Below are positions 1 through 6,544 of a DNA stretch of 9,464 bases, one piece after another. The first letter of the stretch is position 1; the number at the start of each line of letters is the position of its first letter. Source of the DNA: Methylovulum sp. (lineage in GTDB: Bacteria; Pseudomonadota; Gammaproteobacteria; Methylococcales; Methylomonadaceae); contig SCST01000597.1 of NCBI GenBank assembly GCA_004299465.1, positions 1-9,464 on the forward strand. Direction: 5' to 3'. Under the pieces are notes generated by a model, which was given only the letters and a program-made list of their open reading frames with translations, was not told where the DNA came from and ran no database searches. The position numbers and the translations under genes are program-made.

Positions 1-446
1 GAAGCTTCCAAAACAGCTTCGGATACCGTGGCGAACACCATTACCCAACCGGCTAAATATAAGGTGTCCTGAGCCGGCGTCCGTCCTTTCCGGTTGCCCT
101 CCTGCCGACAACGCCGCCGCGCCGCTTCTGCCGCCTCGGGCGGTAAGCGTTGGGCATGGATTATGCCTTGGCAGCTACGTCCTTTACTGTGCAGCCACAC
201 CGGTATGCTGACAATATCACCGGTTGCTTTCCGAAGGTGGTCGGCTACCTTTAACCGGTGTTCCGGCAGGAGATCACAAGTCAACGAGTCTGCTTGCCGA
301 AGATACAGAGGCATAGCGGTCGGTTGCAGCCGTACCAATACGTTAACGGCTTGCTCATGGCAGTCAAGGATGGCCGCAGGATGATTGTAACCGCGATCAG
401 CCAGCACAACATCGCCTTGGGTAAAACGCAGGGCTACCTCATTTGA
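1..446 (-). pseudogene. IS4-type (DDE) transposase remnant, 3' part, runs off left edge
   Basis: Read on the - strand from about 446 down to 1, an open frame encodes about 147 residues typical of IS4-family DDE transposases. It contains GDVVLADRGYNHPAA, where the aspartate of ADRGY is the usual second catalytic Asp, then an RLPPEAAEAARRR block, RKGRTPAQDTLYLAGWV and VFAT. The YxxRW/E region with the catalytic Glu would lie beyond position 1. The N-terminal half with the first Asp is missing: an in-frame TAA stop lies just upstream, at about 453-455. A neighbouring frame further upstream (about 447-525) reads TFKWRLKLQLIDLAVN, which resembles the WRLH segment before the second Asp in this family. 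One extra A in the run near 450-453 would join the two frames. I therefore read it as a decayed, frameshifted copy; the part beyond 446 is uncertain. No terminal inverted repeat can be fixed because one end is outside the window. Confidence 0.75.
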
Positions 447-599
447 CTTTTAAATTTACTGCTAAATCAATAAGTTGTAATTTTAAGCGCCATTTGAAAG
501 TGTTTTTTATGCTTGTGGCATATTGATTTTAAAAAGCTTTTATTTTAATGAGGTGACCCTGCATACTGTTTCTATCTGGCAGTACGCGTTAAATAGATA

Positions 600-608
600 T
601 GGTATACT
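600..608 (+). promoter_or_regulatory. rnpB promoter, extended -10
   Basis: TGGTATACT at 600-608 is an extended -10 element (TG, one base, TATACT) and ends 7 bases before the predicted 5' end of the RNase P RNA at about 616. No good -35 hexamer lies 16-18 bp upstream, which is common for extended -10 promoters. The AT-rich stretch 530-600 may help. The assignment rests on sequence match and spacing only. Confidence 0.65.
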
Positions 609-615
609 ACTTGCT

Positions 616-972
616 GAAAGAGTTGGCTGAGCAGTCGCTGTTTTATCATCACGATAAAATGGAGGAAAGTCCGGGCTCCATTGGGCAGGGTGCCAGGTAA
701 CGCCTGGGAGGCGTGAGCCTACGGAAAGTGCCGCAGAAAATATACCGCCGGGCGCCTTGGCGTCAGGTAAGGGTGAAAAGGTGCGGTAAGAGCGCACCGC
801 GCAACTGGTAACAGAAGTGGCATGGTAAACCCCACCCGGAGCAAGATCAAATAGAGGAACAGACGCGTGGCCCGCGCGGTTCCTGGGTAGATTGCTTGAG
901 CTGCAAGGTGACTTGCAGCCTAGATGAATGGCTGTTCTCGACAGAACCCGGCTTACAGGCCGACTCTTTCTT
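616..972 (+). ncRNA. rnpB: RNase P RNA, bacterial type A
   Basis: This is the catalytic RNA of ribonuclease P, which removes the 5' leader from precursor tRNAs together with the RnpA protein. The conserved core is plain: GAGGAAAGTCCGGGCTCC (662-679) and ACAGAACCCGGCTTA (941-955) form the P4 pseudoknot strands. GTGCCAGGTAACGCCTGGG, GGTAAGGGTGAAAAGGTGCG, GGTAAGAGCGCACCGCGC, CACCCGGAGCAAG and TAGATGAATGGCTG match the E. coli RNA in order. The ends are set by helix P1: GAAAGAGTTGGCT at 616-628 pairs with AGGCCGACTCTTTC ending at 970, with G-U wobbles. TGGGTAGA at about 884 contains the L15 GGU motif that binds the tRNA CCA end. Length is about 355 nt, normal for type A. It has its own promoter and terminator, so it is a separate transcription unit from mraZ. 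The order rnpB then mraZ is also found in Pseudomonas (recalled, not searched). Confidence 0.97.
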
Positions 973-996
973 CCTTCTAGTGTTTTTGTCATTTTT

Positions 997-1018
997 AGCA
1001 TGCGCTTGCATGCTTTTT
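997..1018 (+). terminator. Rho-independent terminator of rnpB
   Basis: AGCATGC (997-1003), a GCTT loop and GCATGCT (1008-1014) form a perfect 7-bp stem whose last base begins a run of five T (1014-1018). It lies about 25 bases after the end of the RNase P RNA, where rnpB transcription is expected to stop. Confidence 0.85.
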
Positions 1019-1274
1019 CATAGATCCCGTTAATTAGTCAGCCCAAAATCCGTTCCGGTATTTATTGCCGCTGAGTTGTTTTATTCCCGCCGTTTTACCT
1101 TAAAAACCCTTGCCACCCCCCTATACGACTTCCTTCAAGTTTCTCTTCAATAAAATTACACATTTTGTTGATAAATCATGGAATTTATTTTGTTCTGTTT
1201 TACGTGTTTTAACACCTCGCCGCATGACGTGTAAGTCATTGTCAAAAAAGAAAGATTCTAAGCAAAAATCGTTC
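1019..1274. other. AT-rich intergenic spacer between rnpB and the mraZ promoter
   Basis: No convincing gene is seen here. The one open frame across it (from a TTG at 1110 to 1355) has no ribosome binding site, a lysine/serine-rich composition unlike its neighbours, and runs through the mraZ promoter and operator. Two small inverted repeats occur, GTGTT-TT-AACAC (1204-1215) and ATGAC-6-GTCAT (1224-1239). They are short enough to be chance but could be protein binding sites upstream of the promoter. Base composition is clearly more AT-rich than the flanking genes, as expected for a promoter region. Confidence 0.5.
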
Positions 1275-1303
1275 TTGACTAAGCGGCAATTGAATTCTAT
1301 AGT
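1275..1303 (+). promoter_or_regulatory. Main dcw operon promoter (Pmra)
   Basis: TTGACT (-35, 1275-1280) and TATAGT (-10, 1298-1303) are separated by exactly 17 bp, a near-consensus sigma-70 promoter. Transcription would start near 1310, giving a leader of about 60 nt before mraZ. It is the only strong promoter I see in front of the cluster and probably drives mraZ through murD and beyond, as the E. coli mra promoter does. Confidence 0.85.
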
Positions 1304-1341
1304 GGGGCAAAGTGGGGAAGAGTGGTTTAATCTTACTGGGA
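1303..1341 (+). promoter_or_regulatory. MraZ box operator: decameric TGGGN direct repeats
   Basis: Three head-to-tail repeats at a 10-bp period begin at the last base of the -10 box: TGGGG at 1303, TGGGG at 1313 and a degenerate TGGTT at 1323. A further TGGGA is at 1337, out of period (14 bp). MraZ in E. coli binds TGGGN repeats spaced by 5 nt at its own promoter and represses the cluster (known for the family). Placement over the -10 box and predicted start site fits repression by blocking RNA polymerase. Confidence 0.85.
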
Positions 1342-1360
1342 AATGGTTTTTTTAGGGTTT

Positions 1361-1366
1361 GAGGTG
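1361..1366 (+). promoter_or_regulatory. Ribosome binding site that sets the mraZ start
   Basis: GAGGTG at 1361-1366 matches the anti-Shine-Dalgarno complement and sits at good spacing before TTG 1371. The longer frame beginning with TTG 1359 would place this site inside the coding sequence, so 1371 is the better start. Confidence 0.7.
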
Positions 1367-1370
1367 GATT

Positions 1371-1838
1371 TTGTTCCGTGGCATCAGCGCGATTAACCTG
1401 GACGATAAGGGCCGTCTTGCGATTCCAACCCGCTACCGGGAGGAGTTACAGGAGTGTTGCGAGCGCCAGATGGTCGTAACGGTTGCCGTCAATGAGCGCT
1501 GTGTCGGGGAAGCCGGTTGTTTATGGCTTTATCCGCTGCCTGAATGGGAAAAGCTTGAACAAACCATCAGTAAATTACCCACGTTAAACAAAATGGCCGG
1601 CAAGTTGAGGCGATTCCTTATCGGTAATGCCTCCGAATGTGAAATGGATGGACAGGGTCGCCTGCTATTGCCGGAAAAACTCAGGAAGTTTGCCGATATG
1701 GATAAAAAGCTGGTATTGGTCGGGCAGCTCAACAAGTTTGAGATTTGGAATGAAGCCGCATGGCATGCAAAAGAGCAGGATTGGATGGCTGGTGATGATA
1801 ATGAAGGGCTGGAAGAATTAGGGACTTTGTCGTTCTAA
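1371..1838 (+). CDS. mraZ: Transcriptional regulator MraZ
   Basis: MraZ is a DNA-binding protein that forms a ring of subunits and represses the dcw operon through TGGGN repeats; such repeats lie directly upstream. The 155-residue protein has the two tandem SpoVT/AbrB-like halves of the family, each with its DxxxR signature: DDKGR (residues 11-15) and DGQGR (93-97). It also has the conserved LYPLPEWE (53-60), IGNASECEMDG and VGQLNKFEIW stretches. The start chosen is TTG at 1371, giving MFRGISAINLDDKGRL, which aligns with the E. coli and Pseudomonas N-termini; an in-frame TTG at 1359 would add four unsupported residues. Compared with the E. coli protein (recalled) there are about six extra residues, VGEAGC, before LWLYPLPEWE. 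First gene of the operon, 35 nt before rsmH. Autoregulation is very likely. Confidence 0.97.
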   Translation: MFRGISAINLDDKGRLAIPTRYREELQECCERQMVVTVAVNERCVGEAGCLWLYPLPEWEKLEQTISKLPTLNKMAGKLRRFLIGNASECEMDGQGRLLLPEKLRKFADMDKKLVLVGQLNKFEIWNEAAWHAKEQDWMAGDDNEGLEELGTLSF

Positions 1839-1873
1839 ATGCTTTTTTCTAAATAAACGGGGGAGAACTGTTG

Positions 1874-2800
1874 GTGGAACATTTGCCCGTGATGTTTGCG
1901 GAAACACTGCAGCAGTTAGCCATTAAGCAAGACGGCATTTACCTGGATTGCACATTCGGGCGCGGCGGACATAGTCAAGGCATCTTAAGCCGGCTCGGTG
2001 AGTCGGGCCGCTTGTTGGCGCTGGACCGGGATTGGACGGCGTGTGATTCGGCTTATGCGCGTGAATTGCTTAAAGATAAACGGTTTACGCTTAAACATAG
2101 CTGCTTTTCACAATTGCAAAGCATCGTCGAACACGAAGGCCTGTCCGGCGGTATAGATGGTATTTTGATTGATCTGGGTGTGTCGTCGCCGCAATTGGAC
2201 GATCCCGGCCGAGGCTTCAGTTTTTTGCGTGACGGGCCGCTGGATATGAGAATGGATATTGCAACAGGGCGATCTGCGGCAAGTTGGCTGGCGAATGTCG
2301 ACGAGAAAGAGCTGGTCAGGGTGCTATTTGATTTTGGCGAGGAGCGTTTTGCACGGCGCATAGCCAGGGCGATTATTGATAAAAGAGCGCAATCGCCTAT
2401 TACCACGACAAAGCAATTGGCCGACCTGATTGCAGACGCGGTGCCTGTGAGAGAAAAACACAAGCATCCCGCAACGCGTTCATTCCAGGCCATACGCATT
2501 GAAATAAACAACGAACTGGACGAATTAAAGAATGCCCTGGCGCAATCGGTCCAGGTATTGAAGCCCGGAGGCCGGCTGGTAGTGATTTCTTTCCATTCAT
2601 TGGAGGATCGCATCGTAAAACGCTTTTTCAGGGCCGAATCCGGTGCGAAATATAACCCCGGCAAATTACCGATCAAGGAAGCCGATATAGCCAGAGGCGT
2701 ATTGAAGACGGTAGGCAAGGCGATAAAAGCAGGGGCGGAGGAGATCGCCCGGAATGCCAGAGCGCGTAGTGCGATCATGCGGGTAACGGAGAGGGTTTAG
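1874..2800 (+). CDS. rsmH: 16S rRNA (cytosine(1402)-N(4))-methyltransferase RsmH
   Basis: RsmH (formerly MraW) uses S-adenosylmethionine to methylate N4 of C1402 in the decoding centre of 16S rRNA. It acts in the cytoplasm on the small ribosomal subunit. Family motifs run in the normal order: YLDCTFGRGGHS near the N-terminus (SAM-binding loop), ALDRD, LIDLGVSSPQLDDPGRGFSF, GPLDMRMD, RSFQAIRIEINNELDEL and VISFHSLEDRIVKRFF. About 308 residues is the usual length. The start is either GTG 1874 (chosen: 8 nt after GGAG at 1862-1865, giving MEHLPVM) or the adjacent TTG 1871, one residue longer. No ATG is available at the conserved N-terminus. It ends 4 nt before ftsL. Its place between mraZ and ftsL is the standard dcw order, so it should be co-transcribed and MraZ-controlled. 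Confidence 0.97.
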   Translation: MEHLPVMFAETLQQLAIKQDGIYLDCTFGRGGHSQGILSRLGESGRLLALDRDWTACDSAYARELLKDKRFTLKHSCFSQLQSIVEHEGLSGGIDGILIDLGVSSPQLDDPGRGFSFLRDGPLDMRMDIATGRSAASWLANVDEKELVRVLFDFGEERFARRIARAIIDKRAQSPITTTKQLADLIADAVPVREKHKHPATRSFQAIRIEINNELDELKNALAQSVQVLKPGGRLVVISFHSLEDRIVKRFFRAESGAKYNPGKLPIKEADIARGVLKTVGKAIKAGAEEIARNARARSAIMRVTERV

Positions 2801-2804
2801 GGCT

Positions 2805-3071
2805 ATGTTCCGGTTTTGGGGAATGGGTGCGTTATTCGTGGTGTTGCTGGTATCCGCTTTGGCTGTTATTTACAGTAAGTATTACTCGCGTTTGGTTTTT
2901 ATCGAAATCCAGCAGCAGGAAAAGGCGCTGGATCAGTATGAAGTCGAATGGGGGCAGATGCAATTGGAACTGACGATGTTGGCTGAACAGAACCGGGTAG
3001 AGCGGGTGGCGTTGGAAGAATTGAAACTGGTCATGCCCTTACGCGAGAAAATTATTTATTTAAAACCCTGA
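2805..3071 (+). CDS. ftsL: Cell division protein FtsL
   Basis: FtsL is a small bitopic inner-membrane protein that binds FtsB and FtsQ and helps activate septal synthesis by FtsW-FtsI. This 88-residue protein has one hydrophobic segment (about residues 6-23, MGALFVVLLVSALAVIY). A periplasmic helix rich in Glu, Gln and Leu with coiled-coil spacing follows (about 30-75), ending near LREKIIYLKP. The family is poorly conserved in sequence, so the call rests on topology, size and position between rsmH and ftsI. Only about five residues precede the membrane segment, against roughly 35 in E. coli FtsL, so the cytoplasmic tail is almost absent; short tails also occur in other proteobacteria. The start ATG follows GAGGG at 2791-2795. 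The stop overlaps the ftsI start by one base (TGATG), pointing to translational coupling. Confidence 0.93.
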   Translation: MFRFWGMGALFVVLLVSALAVIYSKYYSRLVFIEIQQQEKALDQYEVEWGQMQLELTMLAEQNRVERVALEELKLVMPLREKIIYLKP

Positions 3072-4906
3072 TGCTGGATTTTCGATTTAAAAACAAGGTG
3101 CCACGACCGAACAGTGACTTTTCCGCCAGAAGGAAATTCCTGATCGTCTTCATGATGGGCTGTATGGCGCTGTTGGTGAGCCGGGCTGTTTACCTGCAAG
3201 TCTTCGAGAAAGAGTTCTTGAAGGATCAGGGTGATGACCGGCACGTTGATGAAGTAGCGATTCCGGCATACCGGGGGATGATCAAGGATAGGAATGGCGC
3301 GCCGCTGGCGGTGAGCACGCCGGTCGAGTCCATTGCGATCAATCCCAAGGAGCTTAAAGCCGATGACAAGAGTCGGCTCAAGCAGATGGAAAAGGAATTC
3401 AGGCTTAAGCAGGCTATAGAAAAACTGACGGATCGCGATAAAGCGCAAGTGCTGAATGACTATCACCATGAACGGGCGTTGAAACTCAGGCAAATGGATA
3501 AATTGCTGAGATTACCGGCAGAAAAGATCACTGCATTGCTGAATGAAGAGCCGCCCAGGCCTTTTGCTTACATTGCCAGGAGGATAGATCCGGGATTAGG
3601 CGAGCAGATAAAAGAATTAAAACTGGCCGGTGTTTATTTCGAACGTGAATTCAAGCGCTTTTATCCCGCCGGTGGCGTTTCCGCGCATCTGGTCGGGTTT
3701 ACCGATGTTGAGGAAGTGGGGCAAGGCGGCCTGGAGCTGGGATACGAAAAGGTATTAAAAGGCATACCGGGCAGCAAGCGGGTCATCAGGGACGGACAGC
3801 GGCAAATTATCGCCGATGTCGAGAACATCAGGGCGCCGGTCACCGGGAAAAACCTGGAGCTGAGTATTGACCAGCGTATTCAATACCTGGCCTATAAAGA
3901 ATTGCAGCTCGCCGTTAATGCCAACAATGCCAAATCGGGAACGCTGGTCATACTGGATGCGAAAAATGGCGAGATATTGGCGGTTGCCAATCAGCCGTCG
4001 TTTAACCCGAATACGAGGAAAAACCTCAAGGAATATTTTTACCGGAACCGGGCATTGACCGAAGTGTTCGAGCCGGGGTCCACGGTAAAACCCTTTGTGG
4101 TTGCCGCGGCTTTAGACGGTGGCTATGTTAAACCGAATGATTTGTTCGAGACGCACGGCATATTCCAGGTTGGGCATCATACCGTCAAGGATGTGCATAA
4201 CTACGGTACGCTGGATTTGACGCATGTGCTGAAGAAATCCAGCAATATTGCCGTTAGCCAGATGGCGTTGAAAATGCCGCCGAAATATTTCTGGAATATA
4301 TACCACAAGCTCGGTTTCGGAATGTCACCGGGTTCCGGGTTTCCGGGAGAAGCCGGCGGCAGTTTGCTGGATTATCATCGATGGCATGATTTTGAACGGG
4401 CGACGCTGTCCTTCGGCTATGGCGTCAGCACATCGGCTTTACAGCTGGCGAGGGCTTACACCGCGCTTGCCGATGACGGCATCCTGCATTCTGTAAGCTT
4501 GCTGAAGCGCGATGAAGATATTGACGAAAAACGGGTGTTTTCAGCAAAAACGGCCAGGCGCGTCAGGGCGATGATGGAACATGTGATTATGAAAGACGGC
4601 ACGGCGTATGAAGCCAGGGTCGATGGCTACAGCGTGGCCGGTAAAACCGGGACGGTCAAGAAATCGAGCGGTAAAAGCGGCTATGTCGACAAAAAATATT
4701 TTTCGGTGTTTGCCGGCATAGCGCCCGCCAAAGACCCGCGCCTGGTTATGGTCGTGATGATAGACGAGCCGTCGGCCGGGCAATATTACGGCGGTTTGGT
4801 TTCGGCGCCGGTGTTTTCGAAAGTGATGACGGGAGCCTTAAGAATGCTCGATATAGCGCCGGACCAGGAAGAGACGATGCCGGTTTTATTAACGCAGGCC
4901 CATTGA
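3071..4906 (+). CDS. ftsI: Peptidoglycan D,D-transpeptidase FtsI (penicillin-binding protein 3)
   Basis: FtsI cross-links septal peptidoglycan with FtsW and is the target of PBP3-specific beta-lactams. It is a class B PBP anchored by one N-terminal membrane segment (about residues 23-39). The periplasmic part has the pedestal domain (about 55-250, with AYRGMIKDRNG at 66-76) and the transpeptidase domain (about 260-590). All three active-site motifs are present: STVK with nucleophile Ser337, SSN at 390-392 and KTGT at 525-528. At 611 residues it is slightly longer than the E. coli protein. Most of the excess is a highly charged segment at about 96-140 that E. coli FtsI lacks. There is no clear ribosome binding site before ATG 3071, which overlaps the ftsL stop, so translation probably depends on coupling. 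It is followed by a 36-nt gap and murE. Confidence 0.97.
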   Translation: MLDFRFKNKVPRPNSDFSARRKFLIVFMMGCMALLVSRAVYLQVFEKEFLKDQGDDRHVDEVAIPAYRGMIKDRNGAPLAVSTPVESIAINPKELKADDKSRLKQMEKEFRLKQAIEKLTDRDKAQVLNDYHHERALKLRQMDKLLRLPAEKITALLNEEPPRPFAYIARRIDPGLGEQIKELKLAGVYFEREFKRFYPAGGVSAHLVGFTDVEEVGQGGLELGYEKVLKGIPGSKRVIRDGQRQIIADVENIRAPVTGKNLELSIDQRIQYLAYKELQLAVNANNAKSGTLVILDAKNGEILAVANQPSFNPNTRKNLKEYFYRNRALTEVFEPGSTVKPFVVAAALDGGYVKPNDLFETHGIFQVGHHTVKDVHNYGTLDLTHVLKKSSNIAVSQMALKMPPKYFWNIYHKLGFGMSPGSGFPGEAGGSLLDYHRWHDFERATLSFGYGVSTSALQLARAYTALADDGILHSVSLLKRDEDIDEKRVFSAKTARRVRAMMEHVIMKDGTAYEARVDGYSVAGKTGTVKKSSGKSGYVDKKYFSVFAGIAPAKDPRLVMVVMIDEPSAGQYYGGLVSAPVFSKVMTGALRMLDIAPDQEETMPVLLTQAH

Positions 4907-4942
4907 TCAATCCAAGCCGATAAAGCGATGTGATAAACGCCG

Positions 4943-6466
4943 ATGAAACTGAAAGAGCTGTTGGCAGGCCTGGTTTTTACCTCAAACCGGCCTGGCCGCG
5001 AAAACGAACTATCCATTAACGGCTTGGCGCTGGATAGCCGGGCAATTGTTGACGGTAATGTCTTTATTGCGCTGGCCGGCGCCAAGCAGCACGGTCTGAC
5101 TCATGCCGTACAGGCGATTAACAGCGGCGCTTGCGCCGTTATTTTTGATCCTGCCGGTAACGGTAAGCAGTTGGCCGCATCGATTAACAATCATGGTGTG
5201 CCGATGATAGCCGTCGACAAGCTCGGGCTGTTGGTCGGAGAAATAGCGGCACGATTTTATGGTAACCCTTCGCATTATATCGATGTGATCGGCATTACCG
5301 GCACAAACGGCAAAACCTCATGCAGCCAGTTTTTGGCGCAATCACTGGATGATTGCGGCATTATCGGGACGTTAGGCTGGGGGGCGTGGGGCAGCTTGAA
5401 TAAAACGGTCAATACCACGCCGGATGCCTTGTCTGTGCAGCGGATACTTGCGGCGTTATGGCAAGATAAAAAACAGGCGGTTGCGATGGAAGTGTCATCG
5501 CACGGCCTGGAACAGGGGCGGGTTAATGGTCTGAGCTTTAAAGGCGCGGTATTTACCAATATCAGCCGCGATCACCTGGATTATCACGGCACAATGGAAG
5601 CCTATCTTGACGCCAAACTGGCGTTGCTGGCCAAGCCCGGTCTGGCCTTTGTCGTCGTCAACCTGGACGATGCGGCCTGCGACCGGATCATTGCCGCCAC
5701 ACCGGATACGGCTAAGGTCTGGGGCGTCAGCGTCGACGGAAAAACCTTAACATCAGGCGAGACCCTGTTTGCAAAGCATGTCCTGCATAAAGCAGAAGGT
5801 ATCGAATTTGACGTGTACTGGCGGATGGAATGTCAGCAGGTGACGGTGCCGCTATACGGTGATTTTAATATTGAAAATGTGCTGCTGGTGTTAGCGGTGA
5901 TGTTGGCTATGGGCGTAGGCTTCTCCGAAGCGGCCAAGCGACTGGCGCTGGTAAAACCCGTAGAAGGTCGTATGGAGCGCTTCGGCGGCGACGGGCAGCC
6001 GCTGGTGTTTGTTGATTATGCGCATACGCCGGATGCACTGGATAAGGTGTTAGCCAGTTTGCGCAAGCATTGCAGGCAGGCTTTATGGGTAGTCTTCGGC
6101 TGCGGCGGCAATCGCGACAGCGGCAAGCGTCCGTTGATGGGCGCGGCGGCGGAGCGCTGGGCGGATCATTTGATTGTTACCGATGACAATCCGCGTTTTG
6201 AAAACAGCGCTGCGATTATCGACGAAATCCTGGCAGGTTGCCGCTTGGACAAGGTTGAAGTGGTCCGGGACAGGGAGCAGGCGATACGCAATGCGATAGC
6301 CAGGGCCGCAAATAATGACTGTATTGTGATAGCCGGTAAAGGCCATGAAGATTACCAGGAAATAGAAGGCGTCCGGGTTCCGTTTAGCGACAGGGATATT
6401 GTTATTGACGCCTTGCAGAATAGCAGGATACGCATTTATCCCCGGAGGGTAACGCGTAGCTCCTGA
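4943..6466 (+). CDS. murE: UDP-MurNAc-L-alanyl-D-glutamate:meso-diaminopimelate ligase MurE
   Basis: MurE is the cytoplasmic ATP-dependent ligase that adds meso-diaminopimelate to UDP-MurNAc-L-Ala-D-Glu. The 507-residue protein shows the three Mur ligase domains. The N-terminal substrate domain contains LALDSRAIVDGNVFIAL (28-44). The ATPase domain has the P-loop GITGTNGKTS (117-126), MEVSSHGLEQGRV and the lysine expected to be carbamylated (K225 in YLDAKLALL). The C-terminal domain has VDYAHTPDAL, FGCGGNRDSGKRPLM and AGKGHEDYQ. DNPR at 415-418 is the signature of meso-DAP specificity, so the organism should have Gram-negative-type A1gamma peptidoglycan. The last about 15 residues (from LQNSRIRIYP to the end) extend past the usual family end and are basic. 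The DNA just after the stop is a palindrome, so the tail may be altered by that element (inference). No strong ribosome binding site precedes ATG 4943. Confidence 0.97.
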   Translation: MKLKELLAGLVFTSNRPGRENELSINGLALDSRAIVDGNVFIALAGAKQHGLTHAVQAINSGACAVIFDPAGNGKQLAASINNHGVPMIAVDKLGLLVGEIAARFYGNPSHYIDVIGITGTNGKTSCSQFLAQSLDDCGIIGTLGWGAWGSLNKTVNTTPDALSVQRILAALWQDKKQAVAMEVSSHGLEQGRVNGLSFKGAVFTNISRDHLDYHGTMEAYLDAKLALLAKPGLAFVVVNLDDAACDRIIAATPDTAKVWGVSVDGKTLTSGETLFAKHVLHKAEGIEFDVYWRMECQQVTVPLYGDFNIENVLLVLAVMLAMGVGFSEAAKRLALVKPVEGRMERFGGDGQPLVFVDYAHTPDALDKVLASLRKHCRQALWVVFGCGGNRDSGKRPLMGAAAERWADHLIVTDDNPRFENSAAIIDEILAGCRLDKVEVVRDREQAIRNAIARAANNDCIVIAGKGHEDYQEIEGVRVPFSDRDIVIDALQNSRIRIYPRRVTRSS

Positions 6467-6510
6467 CGTTAATGGTGCGCATCCTTTGGGGGACAACTGC
6501 GCACCTTACG
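6467..6510. repeat. Interrupted palindrome in the murE-murF gap
   Basis: GGTGCGCA (6474-6481) and TGCGCACC (6498-6505) are perfect inverted repeats around a 16-nt loop. The pairing continues outward through CGTTAAT on the left and TTACG on the right with two single-base bulges, giving about 13 bp of stem. The element begins directly after the murE stop codon. No T run follows, so it does not look like a rho-independent terminator, and the operon clearly continues into murF. It resembles a REP-type dispersed palindrome or an RNA stem that protects mRNA or attenuates expression. Which of these it is cannot be told from one copy. Confidence 0.7.
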
Positions 6511-6544
6511 CCAATGATCTTAAAAAAATGATGACCGGATAGAT

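Noticed and set aside
94..446. Two short + strand open frames
   Set aside because: They are antisense to the transposase remnant, whose - strand frame has clear family motifs.
508..522. Small hairpin TATGC-TTGTG-GCATA as a terminator
   Set aside because: The T run precedes the stem on the + strand and becomes an A run after it on the - strand, so it fits a terminator in neither direction.
540..1001. 153-codon open frame on the - strand
   Set aside because: It lies antisense across the whole RNase P RNA gene, whose structure and promoter are clear; the protein has no recognisable motif.
1110..1355. 81-codon open frame before mraZ
   Set aside because: It starts with TTG without a ribosome binding site, is AT-rich by composition and runs through the mraZ promoter and MraZ boxes.
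2053..2778. 241-codon open frame on the - strand
   Set aside because: It is a shadow of rsmH; the + strand frame has all family motifs.
6467..6510. Rho-independent terminator after murE
   Set aside because: No T tract follows the stem, and murF and mraY continue in the same direction with no new promoter that I can see.
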